Assembly (NCBI GenBank): GCA_947095585.1
Contig: OX352763.1
Location: 18,029,462-18,093,461 of the forward strand
DNA from: Nephrocerus scutellatus
Taxonomy: Eukaryota > Arthropoda > Insecta > Diptera > Pipunculidae
Direction of reading: 5' to 3'
Length of the DNA: 64,000 nucleotides
Shown here piece by piece: positions 21,650 to 33,769 of the stretch. Within the stretch, counting starts at the first letter, position 1. Each line of letters begins with the position of its first letter. Under the pieces are notes generated by a model that searched no databases, was not told the origin of the DNA, and saw only the letters and a program-made list of their open reading frames with translations. The position numbers and the translations under genes were made by a program.

Positions 21650-23100
21650 GCGTAGGACTGATATCGTAGCGGATGGTCATTTGCTTTCAACTCCTTAGTC
21701 ATCTGGACCTTGCAAGCTAATAATCCGACGTCTTTGTCCAGTGTTCTGCTTAGGCTGGTGCGACTAATGGCCAGTTGGTGCTATTGGCTTCGAGTTGAGG
21801 TCGATGGATTCTATCCGGTTTCGACTCATATTTCTTATCAAAATTCGTACGGTTTCAGCTACACAACACTGATATTGAAAATATATGTCGAACAAACCAA
21901 ACTGCATGTCAAGTCCCCCTTTTACTTGTATATCATTTGTACGACAGTTTGCGAGCGCACTCAGTCGATAAAGAAATAAAATAAAATAAAAAAATATGCT
22001 AATAAGATTGCGCGCTGCAGTCAGTTTCGATTGGGTTTATCAACAGAAACGGCCTTAATAACTCCAACGATAAAAAAAAAAATTATTTGTACAAAAAAAA
22101 ATAAAGAATAAAAAATAAGCAAAAAGCCGCCACAATTGCCGCAAACATCATCGTAAAGAAAGAGCTGACACCACCCACTCGCCGACAGTGGCGATTAACG
22201 CGCGGCCAGCGTGCGACCGAATTTATAAAAGACGAAACAATCGCTTACGCTGGATGGATGATATTACGAAATTGCGGAATTGCACAAAGCAAAGGCAATG
22301 ATAAAACACAACTCTTCAAGTCCCACAAAGTCACGCATTGAAAGCCAGATTGCGTGAAAGAATTGTAATAAAAAAAAAATAAACAAAAAGTAGAGCAGAG
22401 AAAAAAAAACTTCAAAGATACGACAACGATAAAGCAAATAAATAATAATCTGCACCTACTTATGATGGGCGGGTAGGTAGCAGGGTGTGGAGCAGCACAC
22501 ATTTATCGCAATTTACAACTTGGTTACATTTTCATTTTACATCTTGCCGCTTCTTGCCCGGAGGTCAAAGTATCTGAGTATCCGCACAACTGGGTCAATA
22601 AATGTTTAACATGCCAATGAACAAGAGTGTACATCCAACAACTCGGTATTCCGCTGTGTCGTCGTTGTATACAATCTCAACGCGAATGGACATTTTTATC
22701 GTTTGGCAGGAATCTATATTTTACTGATGGCAACCTGGCAGCTGCCATCGGACAAGTTCAACGAGTGATATATGTCGATGTTCATAGCTATCAATGACTT
22801 TGCAGTCCAGCAGTGCCCTAATTAATTTTTTATATACTTACCCTTAATTTACATTTCGGAAGTGGCGTGCAGAAGGCTCCTAATCCTTCTTCATTGAACG
22901 AAAAAAGTGTGTATGTTAGAAACTATCCGATTTTTAGAAACGGGTGAAAGTTAGAGGGAGCCAAGTTTGTTGTAAAGGGTAGATATTCCAAAAGTGGTAC
23001 TTTAATTGGTTTATTTCTTAATGTAATTATTTCTTTCTTTCTTCTTTCCTATCATAGCAGGTCTTTCATTTTTTATAATTTGCGCACGCGTAAAGGGGTT
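21650..23100. other. No gene recognised
   Basis: A TATA-like TTTATAAAAGACG occurs at 22221 on the plus strand without a clear initiator about 30 bp downstream. A-rich runs at 22065-22120 and 22365-22440. No coding support. Confidence 0.4.
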
Positions 23101-23104
23101 CGCA

Positions 23105-23690
23105 CCCTTATAATGCCTGGCAGAGCATTCCACATACGTGTTGTACGGCTGAAGAACGGATCCCTGAACTTAACTTTAGGCCCGAATGCCGATGCAGAAG
23201 ACAGCAGACAGCCCTAAATTCTACTCGATTGTTTTCTCCCGATTGTATTATGCTCTCTAGGTCAGAATTTAACGTGCTTAACATACGTGGTTGTTTGAGT
23301 TCCACATGAGAAATGGAGGGACGTTCGTCAAACTTATATGAGAAGCTGAGAGTACTGTTGTCAGCGAAAGCGAAAGAATGAATGGACAAGAAATTATTAA
23401 TAAAAATGAGAAAGAGTGTTGGAGACAAAACAGAACCCTGGGGAACGCCATCATTTATGTGATGTATTTTAGACTTAAAACCATCCAAGACAACTTGAAG
23501 TGAGTTTTTATCGACTCCATAATCACGCATTTTAAACAAAAGAGCTTGATGCCAAACTATGTCAAATGCCTTGGAAATATCGAGTGCAACAGCATTGCTT
23601 TCACCGAATTGATGCAGAGTTCGGTTCCACTATTCGGTGAGATATACCATCAAATCACTATCTTGATGTGGTTCTGATGGTGGTTTTAAG
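23105..23690 (-). mobile_element. Jockey/CR1-like LINE, RT plus tail, internally deleted
   Basis: On the minus strand: LMVYLTE-WNRTLHQF, then NAVALDISKAFDIVWHQALL, FKMRDYGVDKNSLQVVLDGF, INDGVPQGSVLSPTLFLIFI and SFAFADNSTLSF. The RT catalytic pair is FADN rather than F/YADD, so the second Asp is lost. A shifted frame then gives the RNSFF.RTTRMWNALP-type tail directly after RT, so the 3' part of the polyprotein is deleted. It is the longest copy of this LINE family here and includes RT motifs A, B and C. Confidence 0.85.
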
Positions 23691-23937
23691 AAGATCTTGA
23701 GTGTGATATTGAGGGTATTTGAGGGGTTCTTCGTGAGATTTTAGGGATCTTTGGGGGGTCTTTAGGGGGTTTTAAAAGGGACTTGAGTGGGGTTTTGGAG
23801 GTTTTGAGGAGGTCTTAAAAAGTTCTTAGGAGGGTCTTGTTTTGAGGGGTGTCTTAAGGACGTTTTAAATGGGTGTCTTGAGGGGGTTTTGAGAGGGTCT
23901 TGACAGAATTCTTGAAGATGTCTTTAGGGGGTCTTGA
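23670..23937 (+). repeat. Degenerate G-rich tandem repeat
   Basis: Loose repeats of roughly 16-20 bp built on GGGTCTTGAGGGGGTTTT, with many runs of three to six G on the plus strand and almost none of C. Strong strand asymmetry. Borders the 5' side of the minus-strand LINE at 23105-23690. Not coding. Confidence 0.75.
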
Positions 23938-23944
23938 CTTCCTG

Positions 23945-26900
23945 CAGCCCAACTCATTTTCTTCTGCCGATCTCATCGCTAATTCAACGCTTTATCACGA
24001 ATTTCTGTAATAATTTTTGGTGCTGTACTAGTCATTGGGGTTTCAGCGCGAATATCGTTTTCAGTACTTGCTGCTCAGGGGGTAGCAACCATTAAGTTGC
24101 CAAAGAGGGTTTGTTACTCCTTTTTGTCCCTAATTGAATGACGAGTGTGACCATCGGTAAAAATGGGGCTTTTTTAGTTCGTTTGGCTAACGGTTTTCAG
24201 TTAAGCGGGTCACAACTTTCAAAGCCCTTGGACATTCTAGCGGTGCTTCGCTACACTGCAGTTTTTCTCTCATCTCTTTCGTTTGTCCTTCTGGGGATTC
24301 TACGCCCATAAATAAAGGGCAGCTATAAAGGTCAATTTTTTACCTTTTACCATTTTTTAAAGGTACCTGTAATACCTTTGACATCAAACAACTGCCCCTC
24401 CTGTTTTAAATACAAATTTTCCGAGACAAAAACCTAAAACTAAACTAAACTGTTTGTATGTTTTTGGTACTGGCTCTGTCCCACCGAGTCGATATTATAT
24501 GTCAGCCCATTTAGGACATTGTCTTCATTGTGTTAAAGAAAGTGTGGTGCTGTTAAAAGCGGAGTCTGCGTATTCTAGTAATCCTTCAACCGTTCCCATA
24601 TTTTGTAGATTGGGGTAAAGAATCTTAAAAATTGAATAAGCTAACAACAATTAAGTTACAAGGATTTGACATCGTCCATATTTTGGATCTGGTTACAATA
24701 ATTTTCTCTCTTGGATAGTAATCTCCTATCCTGCTACTAATGTGGCAGTCTCTGAGCTGTTTGTTAGCAGTTGGCGACCCTTAGAGTGCCTTGGTTGCCA
24801 TGCTGTAATGACGGCGTAGACCGTAGACCCAACTAGATGACATCGGCAAAAAGTTGGAAGCCTTCTTACCAAAGGTCAGAACTTGTTGACGATATCAAAA
24901 TACTCAATTAGTGTGTCCTTCTCTGGAGGGGATAATTCGCAACTTGTAATTGTTCAGACTGTTATGGATATAAATTTGTCTTCTTTTTCTTTTTTATTAA
25001 TGATACTAAAATCTGACATATTTATTTTACCAATAAAAAAAATATTAACCCGCATTTCATTTGCAAGTCACGGCACGGCTATAAAACGGCAAAAGATGAA
25101 AAGACGATCGACCAACAACCGACCACAGGTATGTTATTATGTGAAATGCATCTGAATCTAGCACGGAACATCAATTTTTGTTACGATTAACGTTTTGCCC
25201 GAACACACGTTGAATGGAGGCTTGTTAGCAAAGCGGCGTCCATCAACTCTGTAACAGGCAGCGCGTAGCTTGCAATGTACATTGTGCACATCGCATGCAA
25301 ATTGGACAAACTGTGCTCGATTGTATCTTGGAATCTTATCATAGCAACAATTAAGCTACGAGGAGGAGGAGTACGACGACGAAGACGGAATATTATGACG
25401 ATTGCGTGCCTTTGATGTAAAAAGTGGTCATGTACCGCCCGACATTGTGTTTTCCTTGGAGGGCTTCTGCTGCATTCTATTAGGTTGTTGTTGTTGTTAT
25501 TGTTGCTGTTGTTGTTGTTTTTGTAGTTGCTACTATGTTATTCTTTGTCTGCTTTGCGCATCTCACCAACGCATAAACAGTGAGTGAAAGTTTATAGCGC
25601 ACGCGCACTTCAAATTCGTATTAAAGTTGAACATAAGTTTCCTTTGCGTTTTTGAACTCCTCAGCACCACAATACACACAGAAGGTCTAATCTCAATCTG
25701 AACTGGGCACTGCTCCATAACTCTGTAGCCGAAAGGGCAAACGCATACACCTAAAAAAATGTATAACAAATGATTTATATCAAATGTCTTAAGCGTGATT
25801 AGATGATGGAAGCTCCAGCTCCAACTTTAGGTATCCCGATATTGAATAAACGAAATGTGAGAGTAGCTAAGTATAGCTGTGTATGTGCGTGTAGTTTCGC
25901 GCCAAATGAAATCGAAAGTTGCGGTTTGCCGCGTTATTCGCGCACTGCGCCAGTCAATTTTTAATCAGGAAGATACAATGCGATCGGAGGTTTTCAATAT
26001 TTATGAACTCTAGAGTTTAGCAAAATTGCACTTTGATGGAGAGAAGTACCAACCAACATAATATCAGTCACTCCGTTCCTATGCCCATCCGTTCATCCCC
26101 ACATTTATGCGTTTGTCCTTGTGGTTTGTGTCGTCTTCGTCGCTGTCGCCGTCGCCGGCGGCATCGATATTACAGCTTGAGAGTCATATGACAAACAAAA
26201 GCAACAAACAACGCTTTGGGCCGATCTGATTGTTGGAATAAGGAAGAAGGAAATGAAATGAATCCCACAAAACCTTAAAAATGATATTACGACATGCACT
26301 GCGCGCGATTTATTGCCAATTTCCTGGTTATTTTATATCCAGAGATATTTACCTCCTAACAACTGCAACTGTTGTTTGTCGCCAATAAATCACCAATCAA
26401 AATTAACCAAAATCGATAACTTACGCAAGATGCACGATCTCTTTTTTTATGACTTAATACTTTTACTGCTTGCAACTTTGGGTTTTTAGGGATTTTTTAT
26501 AGTCAAGCGATAGGATTCGCGCTAAATGAAGGAAGGGAGTCCTAGGGCTTAGATGCTAGAAGTAGAACACAAGTTGGCACGCCTTTAAAATACTGTCATT
26601 GTAGTGCTGACACATAGCCGCAAAGATCGGAACGACTGGATCGGTGATAAGAATGTTGCGTATGGATCAGTAATTGGTTCATGCACCGAACGGACTCCAG
26701 TGTATCACAGACTGGACCAACGATCGTTAATTCAGCAATAGTTTTATCAGACCTGGAACTGCTAAAATAACAACAATCTTATAAAACGTGGGCACGCGAA
26801 AAAGAATATAAAGAGCTCAGAAGATAGGAAAAAAATAGTTTAACCGTAAAAGAAAGCACCATAAGAGATGAATATCGGTATGACCCAATACTGCAAACAC

Positions 26901-26960
26901 AAATCTGGTCGCTGATCTCAAAGGCATCTTGCAGCGAATATCACTTTCATCACCGCTGCG
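23945..26960. other. No gene recognised; (TTG)n tract at 25484-25520
   Basis: Mixed-composition DNA without recognisable exons. The TTG/CTG run reads as an Asn-rich stretch on the minus strand, and that frame stays open from about 25540 to 25187 without a proper start. I treat it as chance. No repeats shared with the rest of the window were recognised here. Confidence 0.45.
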
Positions 26961-26970
26961 GTAGTAGTAT

Positions 26971-27058
26971 CGCTCCGCACAATATGAAGTATTGCTCCAC
27001 ACAATATAGAGTATTGCTTCATACAATATGGAGTACTGCTCCACACAATATGGAATTT
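26971..27058. repeat. 22-bp minisatellite, four units
   Basis: Units of GCTCCACACAATATRGAGTA plus TT repeat at 22-bp spacing: starts near 26971, 26993, 27015 and 27037, each with a few substitutions. The minus-strand frame through it shows the matching peptide periodicity, which is a by-product. Confidence 0.85.
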
Positions 27059-27244
27059 CGCCGTACATTGTCTGTGTATGCTTGAAAATTGTTTGGGAAT
27101 TACATTTGTGGCTTCTTGGAAAAAGAATATTTTCTATCGTCGTTGTTGTTTTTCAACTCCAAACTCTTAATGCAATTGTAATTCCCATTTAATCGGATTG
27201 ACATTGGAAGGCGAATGGTGTTTTGTGTTATTGAAAAAACAAAT

Positions 27245-27315
27245 TTTCTTGTGTGGGGTGGGTGGCTCGAACCCAACGGTAGTCGGTGGGGGTCTTATGT
27301 ATGCGACCATTGTAC
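27245..27315 (-). other. tRNA-like B-box sequence
   Basis: On the minus strand GTTGGGTTCGAGCCACCC contains a near-consensus RNA polymerase III B box (GGTTCGAGCC, 27264-27273). An A box is poor (TGGTCGCATAC, about 27300) and no cloverleaf is convincing. It could be a decayed tRNA pseudogene or SINE head. Confidence 0.35.
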
Positions 27316-27371
27316 GCTATATATAAATCAGAGCACTATTAAGCGTTGCTTTTATTTCAACGTTTCCATGA

Positions 27372-27496
27372 TTTTTTTTTTTTTTTTTTAGAAAAGTTTT
27401 CCCCCTGCCTGCTTGTGGGGATTCGAACCTGTGATTCGTTGGGACGTTCGCTTGGTAGTCTGAAGCTTAGTCGATTGGGCTACTGTGCTGTGTACC
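27372..27496 (-). mobile_element. Short tRNA-derived retroposon with A-tail
   Basis: On the minus strand a tRNA-like stretch runs from 27495 to about 27410. It includes CAGTAGCCCAATCGACTAAG and a perfect B box GGTTCGAATCC (plus-strand 27419-27429), followed by GGGGGAAAACTTTTCT and a run of about 18 A (27372-27389). Body and tail order are those of a SINE or retroposed tRNA. The A box is degenerate and flanking target duplications were not found. Distinct from the ATT-tailed SINE at 50119. Confidence 0.55.
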
Positions 27497-27499
27497 AGT

Positions 27500-29065
27500 G
27501 ATGGCCTAAATTGCTTGTTTAGACGAAATAGTTGTACGGTGTGTGGTGAAGTGCTTTGTGTTTGCCAAATCACTTCGTTTGACATCATTTAAAGATAGAT
27601 TGCCAAACCTAAATGGAGACCTGGGTGGAAGTTATCAATAGTCGATAGAGATAGAAAAAGGTATAGTTGCCTACTGTAGGTTAAGACGCCACTAACTTGG
27701 CACAGACTTGAGTCTGTAAGCCGATCTAAGTTCCTTAGGTGAGTTGGGATTTGATTGGATTGGAGCGAATTCGAAGTACTAGTGCAATCCTTTAACTGTT
27801 CCGGGCCCATTGAAGCAGCCGATAACAACAGTTAACAGATTGTCGTCTGGCAAGACTCTTCAAATCCAGGAAATCAAAGCAAAAACCACTCTAAATTGAT
27901 TTCCTTTAAAATGCAAAAATAGCAATAAATTTAACAACATCTCTAATATAATAGTTTTTTTTCTAACAATAACAATGACAAATCAACTTTTGAAAATCAT
28001 AAAAAAAAAAACGACTTAAGCTGCGGTGCACACCACTTCTCCCCTTGACATTGACATTGAGAAAATAAACTTTACTCCCGCAACTGTGTACACTCTCAAT
28101 CATCCGCAAGTCAAACAACAAAAAGCACTTATTAAGCATTAATTATTTAATTGACAGTACTTATATATACACACAGCCACAGCCACAGCACATGAAGGTA
28201 AGCTGCAACTGTACGCTTGCGCATAGAAAACGTTTTTTTGTTTTACGAACAAACGAAACCCATTCCATCGCCTAATTATGCATAAAATCAATTTTTATGT
28301 CGTTTTTTTATGAATCGTGCAACTAAAGCTCTTTGTCGATCCGGTCCGGAAATGGCCGGATTGTGTGCATGGCATTCAAACTGACCAAACGAAATTTACG
28401 ATCCAATGCAAGGCATGACGAGACACCCCCGCTTGGGGTAATTCAATTTATGAATTTATGTGATCTCATGGCTCAATAATGATTATTATAATTACTATCG
28501 ATTATTAGTCATTTTGACGTTTAATGACAGTGCAATCTTGTTGGACTTGAAGGTGGTGTTAGTCACTGCGGTCAATGATGGAATGGGAAAGCAAAACGGT
28601 GGCAATAATTGTGACAAGCATTTGCCTCCCACCTTTCGCTCTTGATCGCTGAATCTTTTTTTTTCTTCCTTTTTTGTATGCTTCATCCTGTCTTAGTTGT
28701 TGATCTGATCGATCACCGAACGACCAGCTGCCACCTCATGTTCATGATCGCATTCTTTGTTCTTCTCTCCATTGCAGTGGGCTCTGAAAATTGTTCTTGT
28801 TGTTGGTAATACAAATTCGTGGAAGTCATTTATTCATTTTATGAAATCAGCAGTTTTTGTTTATATGCTGTCTGTTCTTATTACTCATTGATTCAGGGAA
28901 TTATGTCCGTTGAGAGGAAAGTGTTTGAAGCGTTTCCCACAAAACTAGGGGAGGCCAATCCCAATGTAACAAATTATTGCATTAGCAGTTTTGGCAAAAT
29001 ATTCGCAACCGTTTGAATCGAGTGATCTTGCCACATTTTTTCAAATAATTTCAAGATCTCCTTCT
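27500..29065. other. No gene recognised
   Basis: Ordinary A+T-rich DNA. ATGAAG|GTAAGC at about 28192-28203 resembles a start plus donor, but neighbouring simple repeats (CACAGC) make it doubtful. Confidence 0.45.
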
Positions 29066-29069
29066 CCTT

Positions 29070-29480
29070 AGTATTATATCCCCTTGTGGGTTATAGGGCC
29101 TATACTACGCCTATGCGCCATCCCGTGCGGTTCCTGGCAATGAGCTTCAGCTCTCTCCAATTCTTCGTGTTCCAACTGTTCTGCTATGGAATTGTCGCCT
29201 TTTCGGAGTGTATGACCAATCTACTGCCACTTCCGTGTACCAGTATTAACATTTGTTGTCATTTGGTGCAGCTCCATAATCCTGTGTGAGAGTAAACAAA
29301 CGTCGTCAGCGTAGTCCAGATGTTTGAGTTGAGATGTAAGTGTCCAACGAATTCCTCCGTTTCCAGTAGATAAAGCAGCGCGAAGCACATCGCTAATAAC
29401 TAACAAAAAATAAGTATCGGCGATAGAATGCAACCTTGTCGTACCCCACTTAGAACGACGAGAACATCTACAGTCTAAGA
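29070..29480 (-). mobile_element. RTE-like LINE: RT motif C plus C-terminus, internally deleted
   Basis: Minus strand: GVRQGCILSPIL (about 29450), then in another frame LLVISDVLRAALSTGNGGIR and LKHLDYADDVCLLSHRIMEL with an intact YADD catalytic box (29433-29221). It then jumps to the C-terminal WRELKLIARNRTGWR-like sequence and TRGYNT, ending near 29070. The region between RT and the C-terminus, which includes the part seen at 15.1 kb, is missing. The matching C-terminus is preserved at 46786-47116. Confidence 0.85.
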
Positions 29481-29489
29481 AAAACCCAC

Positions 29490-32400
29490 CAGAACGAGGA
29501 TGAGAAAAATATGAACTCTACAACACTAAGCATCAAGTCTACAAAAACAATTTTTTTTAAAACTATGTTTTTTTTAAATATTTTTTTATTAAACTTTATT
29601 TATTTTCTTATCTTTTTATTTTTTTTACTTATTTATTTTTTTTATATTTCTTTTTAATTTATCCAATTTTTTTAATAATTATCATTTAGAAACTACTGGT
29701 ATATATATAAAATAAAAGTATAGGTGCCTACTTCAAAGTATTTTCCAAGAAAATAGTTATTGCAAATATTTTAGAGCTGCCCAAGCCATCCCAGCGACCT
29801 CCTTTTTGTTTGCCACCAAACATCGATACAATGCCCCATTGAAGTCATTGCATAGCCAAAGAAAAGGAGAAAAAAAATGTTCATCAAGAGAAAGAATTCT
29901 CAAGAATAACAGCAACAACTATAAGAAAAAATAAACAAACAAAATTCTCACAAGAAACGATTTGTTTGTGTAAAGCCTTCCAAAAGCAGCTGTGGAGGAG
30001 ATATAATGACGGCAATACGACGTACATCGTACAGTTGGTCGATGGTGGTGACCTTTGGGGTCTCCAACTATGTATTCCACCAAGGTTCCCAGAACATTGG
30101 GTGTCTGCTTTCGCTCGTTCGTCATATGTACCAATACGACGAATCTTACACAAGTAACCTTACCGCCACCAAGTTAAGCTGTGCCTTTCTCCTCATAGGT
30201 GATTATCTAAGCTTTCCACTTTTCACTTCTTAATGTGTATAGCAATCGGTTAGCTTTTCCCATGCACAAACGAGTATGATTGGCTGGGAAAAGGAATAGT
30301 ACACATCATGATGTCAAGTATCATGACATTACGTTTTATGCGTTCTAATGACTCTAGAATGACTAAAGACTATTAACGATGTCATGCGTTTTCGAAAACA
30401 CACACATGTACATTTTACATGCAAACACATTAAATGGAAATACGCCGCTGGGCGTACTCGTACAATAATGGAAACGTATTTGAGTGACTGCTTAGCTACT
30501 TATAGGTACTTAGCGCTGTGCAGTAGGAGTTCCGGTTGATGACTGTGACATTATGTGTATTTACATTTACGAGCACGTGGATCAAACACAGAATTTAAAG
30601 GTTTTTTTTTTTATAAAAATGGGCAGCAGCTTACGGAATTCCTTCAACTGAGAAGTAGTGAGCGAAAAATTTATGTCGGTTTCTTATTCACAAATAGTTG
30701 CTAGGCTTCCAATGATTTCGGTTTTGGAGAATTTATTGTTTATGTTGATTATATGCAAACTAATAAACCAGGATTCACCCTTCCAGGATTGTGGATATGT
30801 ACCCCCTTCCTCTTGTTGTATGATCCCCAGACATTTAATGCGCGAATAGATAGGCATATTCTCCCTTTCTTTCCTTACTTCCTTAAATCCCTAAGACCAC
30901 GGACGCCACGTTCCACGCTGTTCTTAGAATTCATGTTTTTTTATCTTTTATTTAAAAAATATGAAATATTTTCCTATATACTACGTTTTTTGTGTAAACT
31001 TTGTTCGAACCTTTCAGAAATTTACTGTACGAGTATGAAAGTAGATCCGTTCCATAGAGGATTCGACTGTTGAAAGTACAGGCAGGGGCAACGCGCATCG
31101 TAATTCCGTGAAGCTAGCTGCGAAATGTGAAGCTGCCTTATTTTCCTTGTCTATAGCGCTGACGGTTAAATGTCATTGTGAATGACATGTACCCGAAAAA
31201 CGAAGTTTTTTACATTTACTTGTTTTAATTCTGTGCTATTAGTTCATAAATTTCTTTGTGTGATCTCGTGGCACCTTTCCGGACTATAATCCTTTTAAGT
31301 CTGTTTTGATTCGTTGGAAGCTCTACCGTGTAGTCTTCGGTTATTGATTAAGTCTTCAATACTTCTGTTCTGAATAAATATGGCCTTTTCTTAAAAGAAG
31401 CACTTTTTGAAAAGTATACCTTATTTTCTAGATTTTTCTTCTAGTGACTTTCTCGGTTGTAAGCATTTTTCGTCAAATAATCTAGTTATTGCAGTTGTAG
31501 TCGGTATTTTGCAGGCATTCCGGAAAGTCACATACAGCCATAACTACTAAATAACTTCAAAATAAGAAAGCACAACAAAATCATATGTGCACAGGGTGGT
31601 TCAAAAATTTGCACTTTTGTTTATACTTTTAAGAGAACTCTTGAACTTTTGCTTTTTTCGACAGAATCAAAGAAAAAGTAAGACGCTCACAAAAATGAAA
31701 TTACTTGCAGTTGAAATAATTAGTAGAAAGGTAGAATTTCACCTTAAACAAATTTCCATTTTACTAGAAATGGGAGTTATTCATCCTCATTTTTTCATTC
31801 ATTCATATTCATTACAACTTTTCCAAATAATAATTCCATGAAAATGAGTCCGACGAGGCTTTAGGCAGTGACATAATGTCACACTTTCTTTAGCCATCAC
31901 CGTCGACCGACGATTATGTTCAACTCCCTAAGCAAGTTTCAGTCTTAAACTCATAATAAATTAAAAATGATTGATTCATTGTCTTCCTCACATCATTAAT
32001 CCTATCCTAAATAGCTCAGTGCGTTGCTGTTATTGCAAAATACCAGATCGTTATAGAGAATCACGTTTCAACTCAAAAACTAAACAGCAGGCCACATAAT
32101 TGGCAATTATATGTAGATAATAATTTGGGTTGAAATTATTTAAATATGAGGGGGGTTATTAAAAATTGTATAGTTGTTGTTGCTGTTGAAACAAAACGCC
32201 AATTTAATAGCAATGGAAGTCTTGACAGGCCAACCAGAGAAACTTGCCTGAAATTAGGAAATTCAAAAATTCACATTAGCAAAGGTGAAATGTATCTCTC
32301 AACGCAAATTTAGGCAATCAATCTTCATCTGAAGGTTTGTTATTAGAATATCGACGCCTATATTTTGACGCCGACATAAGGTATTGTAAATTCCCATCAG

Positions 32401-32500
32401 CGCAAAGAGCTCTCAAATCGAGTTGTGACCCTCCCAACAAGTTTTTCCTACCTTCCAACTAAATCGAATTTGCTTACTTCGTCATAATCATCCTCATCAT
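29490..32500. other. No gene recognised; T-rich stretch 29545-29690
   Basis: Low-complexity T/A-rich DNA at 29545-29690, then ordinary sequence. At 31593 CAGGGTGGTTCAAAAATTTG resembles one terminal repeat of the RFGDVNW-type transposons, but no partner or transposase was seen. Confidence 0.45.
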
Positions 32501-32506
32501 CATCAT

Positions 32507-32815
32507 AATTGGCTCAACCACCGTAGTCCGGTCCTGGCCTCTCGGTCTGCCCAATGATGTGAAATCGGTCTTCACAATTGGCCTGTGGTTTTAAAAGGAT
32601 AGCTCAACTTAGAATTCGTGCTCCACTACTAATGCTGAACGATCGTAACAAGGTTTACCATAATTGTCTCGACAATCGTAGTCCGGTCCAGGCCTTTCGC
32701 TCTGCTCAATGGTGTGAAATCGGTCTTCACAGTTGGCCTGTGGTTTTTAAAGGATAGCTCAACTTAGAATTCGTGCTCCACTACTAATGCTGAACGATCG
32801 TAACAAGGTTTACTA
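32507..32815. repeat. 155-bp direct tandem dimer
   Basis: Two head-to-tail copies (about 32507-32661 and 32662-32815) share CGTAGTCCGGTCC, TGAAATCGGTCTTCACA, TTGGCCTGTGGTTTT, AAGGATAGCTCAACTTAGAA and a 3' half (TTCGTGCTCCACTACTAATG, then CTGAACGATCGTAACAAGGT) that is identical. An (ATC)n-like tract precedes the first copy (32485-32506). Possibly the 3' end of a LINE or SINE duplicated in place. Confidence 0.85.
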
Positions 32816-32929
32816 AGTACTTTTGGTTCCATAAATATTCTTTGCGGTCTATTAAATTTTTGACATACAAGTAGCTCTGCTACATGCTAGATTTTTTGGA
32901 ACTACCTGTCTTCCATGTTTTGTGCAAAT

Positions 32930-33103
32930 ATTAATAAAATGAAGTACAAGAAACCATACAAAACGGGAAAACATAAATATTTTAGGAATAAAAAATAAAC
33001 TACCAAGATTACTACCTTGCGGTATTCCAAATTTAAATGCTTTAGGGATGATATGAAGTCGTTTATCTAATTCGTACAAAATACTTGTTTTTGCAATCAA
33101 CAA
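32930..33103 (-). mobile_element. Possible LINE reverse-transcriptase fragment
   Basis: Minus strand KAFKFGIPQGSNLGSLFFI resembles RT motif B with its flanks (GVPQGSxLGPLLFxI). No other RT motif is recovered, so this is a short relic or a chance match. Confidence 0.45.
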
Positions 33104-33765
33104 ATATCTACTTGTATGTTTCTTAATGTGCAGCGATATTTTTGTGACCGATTGGTTTGGTTGGTTGGCTTAATCAGCAGCACTTATTCAATTATGCTGT
33201 GCTCCATGTATTAGCAGTTTATGAAATTTAGTCTCTGTTTATCTATAAAAAAGTTTTCCATTAAAATATAAACTAAAAACGCTAACAACTAAGACGTGGG
33301 ATAAGAATAACTCAGATATCTTAAACTCATTTTTACTTTATTTTGTACTAAGCCTCAGTAAACATTCGAATAGAACCTGCTGACGCGAAATTCTTTGCAA
33401 CGTTCGAGTAGAGTGGATCATATAACAATTTAAGCATGAAATTAAGCAACCAATAATACATATGTGCTTTGAGGTCTCAATAAAATCCCTATTTGTGTTT
33501 TTGTCTTAAGACCAGAATCTTGATTGCATTTGATTAATTATGTTTTGCAACTCAGTTATGCCGAAGACATTGTTCCAGTCATTAATCCTGATGTGGTTAG
33601 GTGAACAGTAGAGGTTTTAATTTGTTTTGCATTAAGAACACCATATTTTCTTTTTTTTAAATAAAACAGTTTGTGTTTTTGATATATACAAACAAGTTTT
33701 TTTTGGATTAAAGTACCATCGATGCCATTAATTAGGGAATACATCATCATTCGAATCTCCTTCAC
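33104..33765. other. No gene recognised
   Basis: A minus-strand frame (33765-33556) begins MKEIRMMMYSLINGIDGTLI, directly after the transposase relic. It could be its divergent C-terminus, but conservation is too weak to call. Confidence 0.4.
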
Positions 33766-33769
33766 GGAA

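Noticed and set aside
22215..22260. TATAAAAG promoter
   Set aside because: No initiator or downstream promoter element at the expected distance and no coding region follows.
25187..25540. Asn-rich minus-strand open frame across the TTG repeat
   Set aside because: No start codon in the first half, no splice signals and no recognisable homology; GC-richer DNA and the simple repeat explain the openness.
31593..31860. Another RFGDVNW-type transposon
   Set aside because: A single terminal-repeat-like sequence without a partner or any transposase residue.
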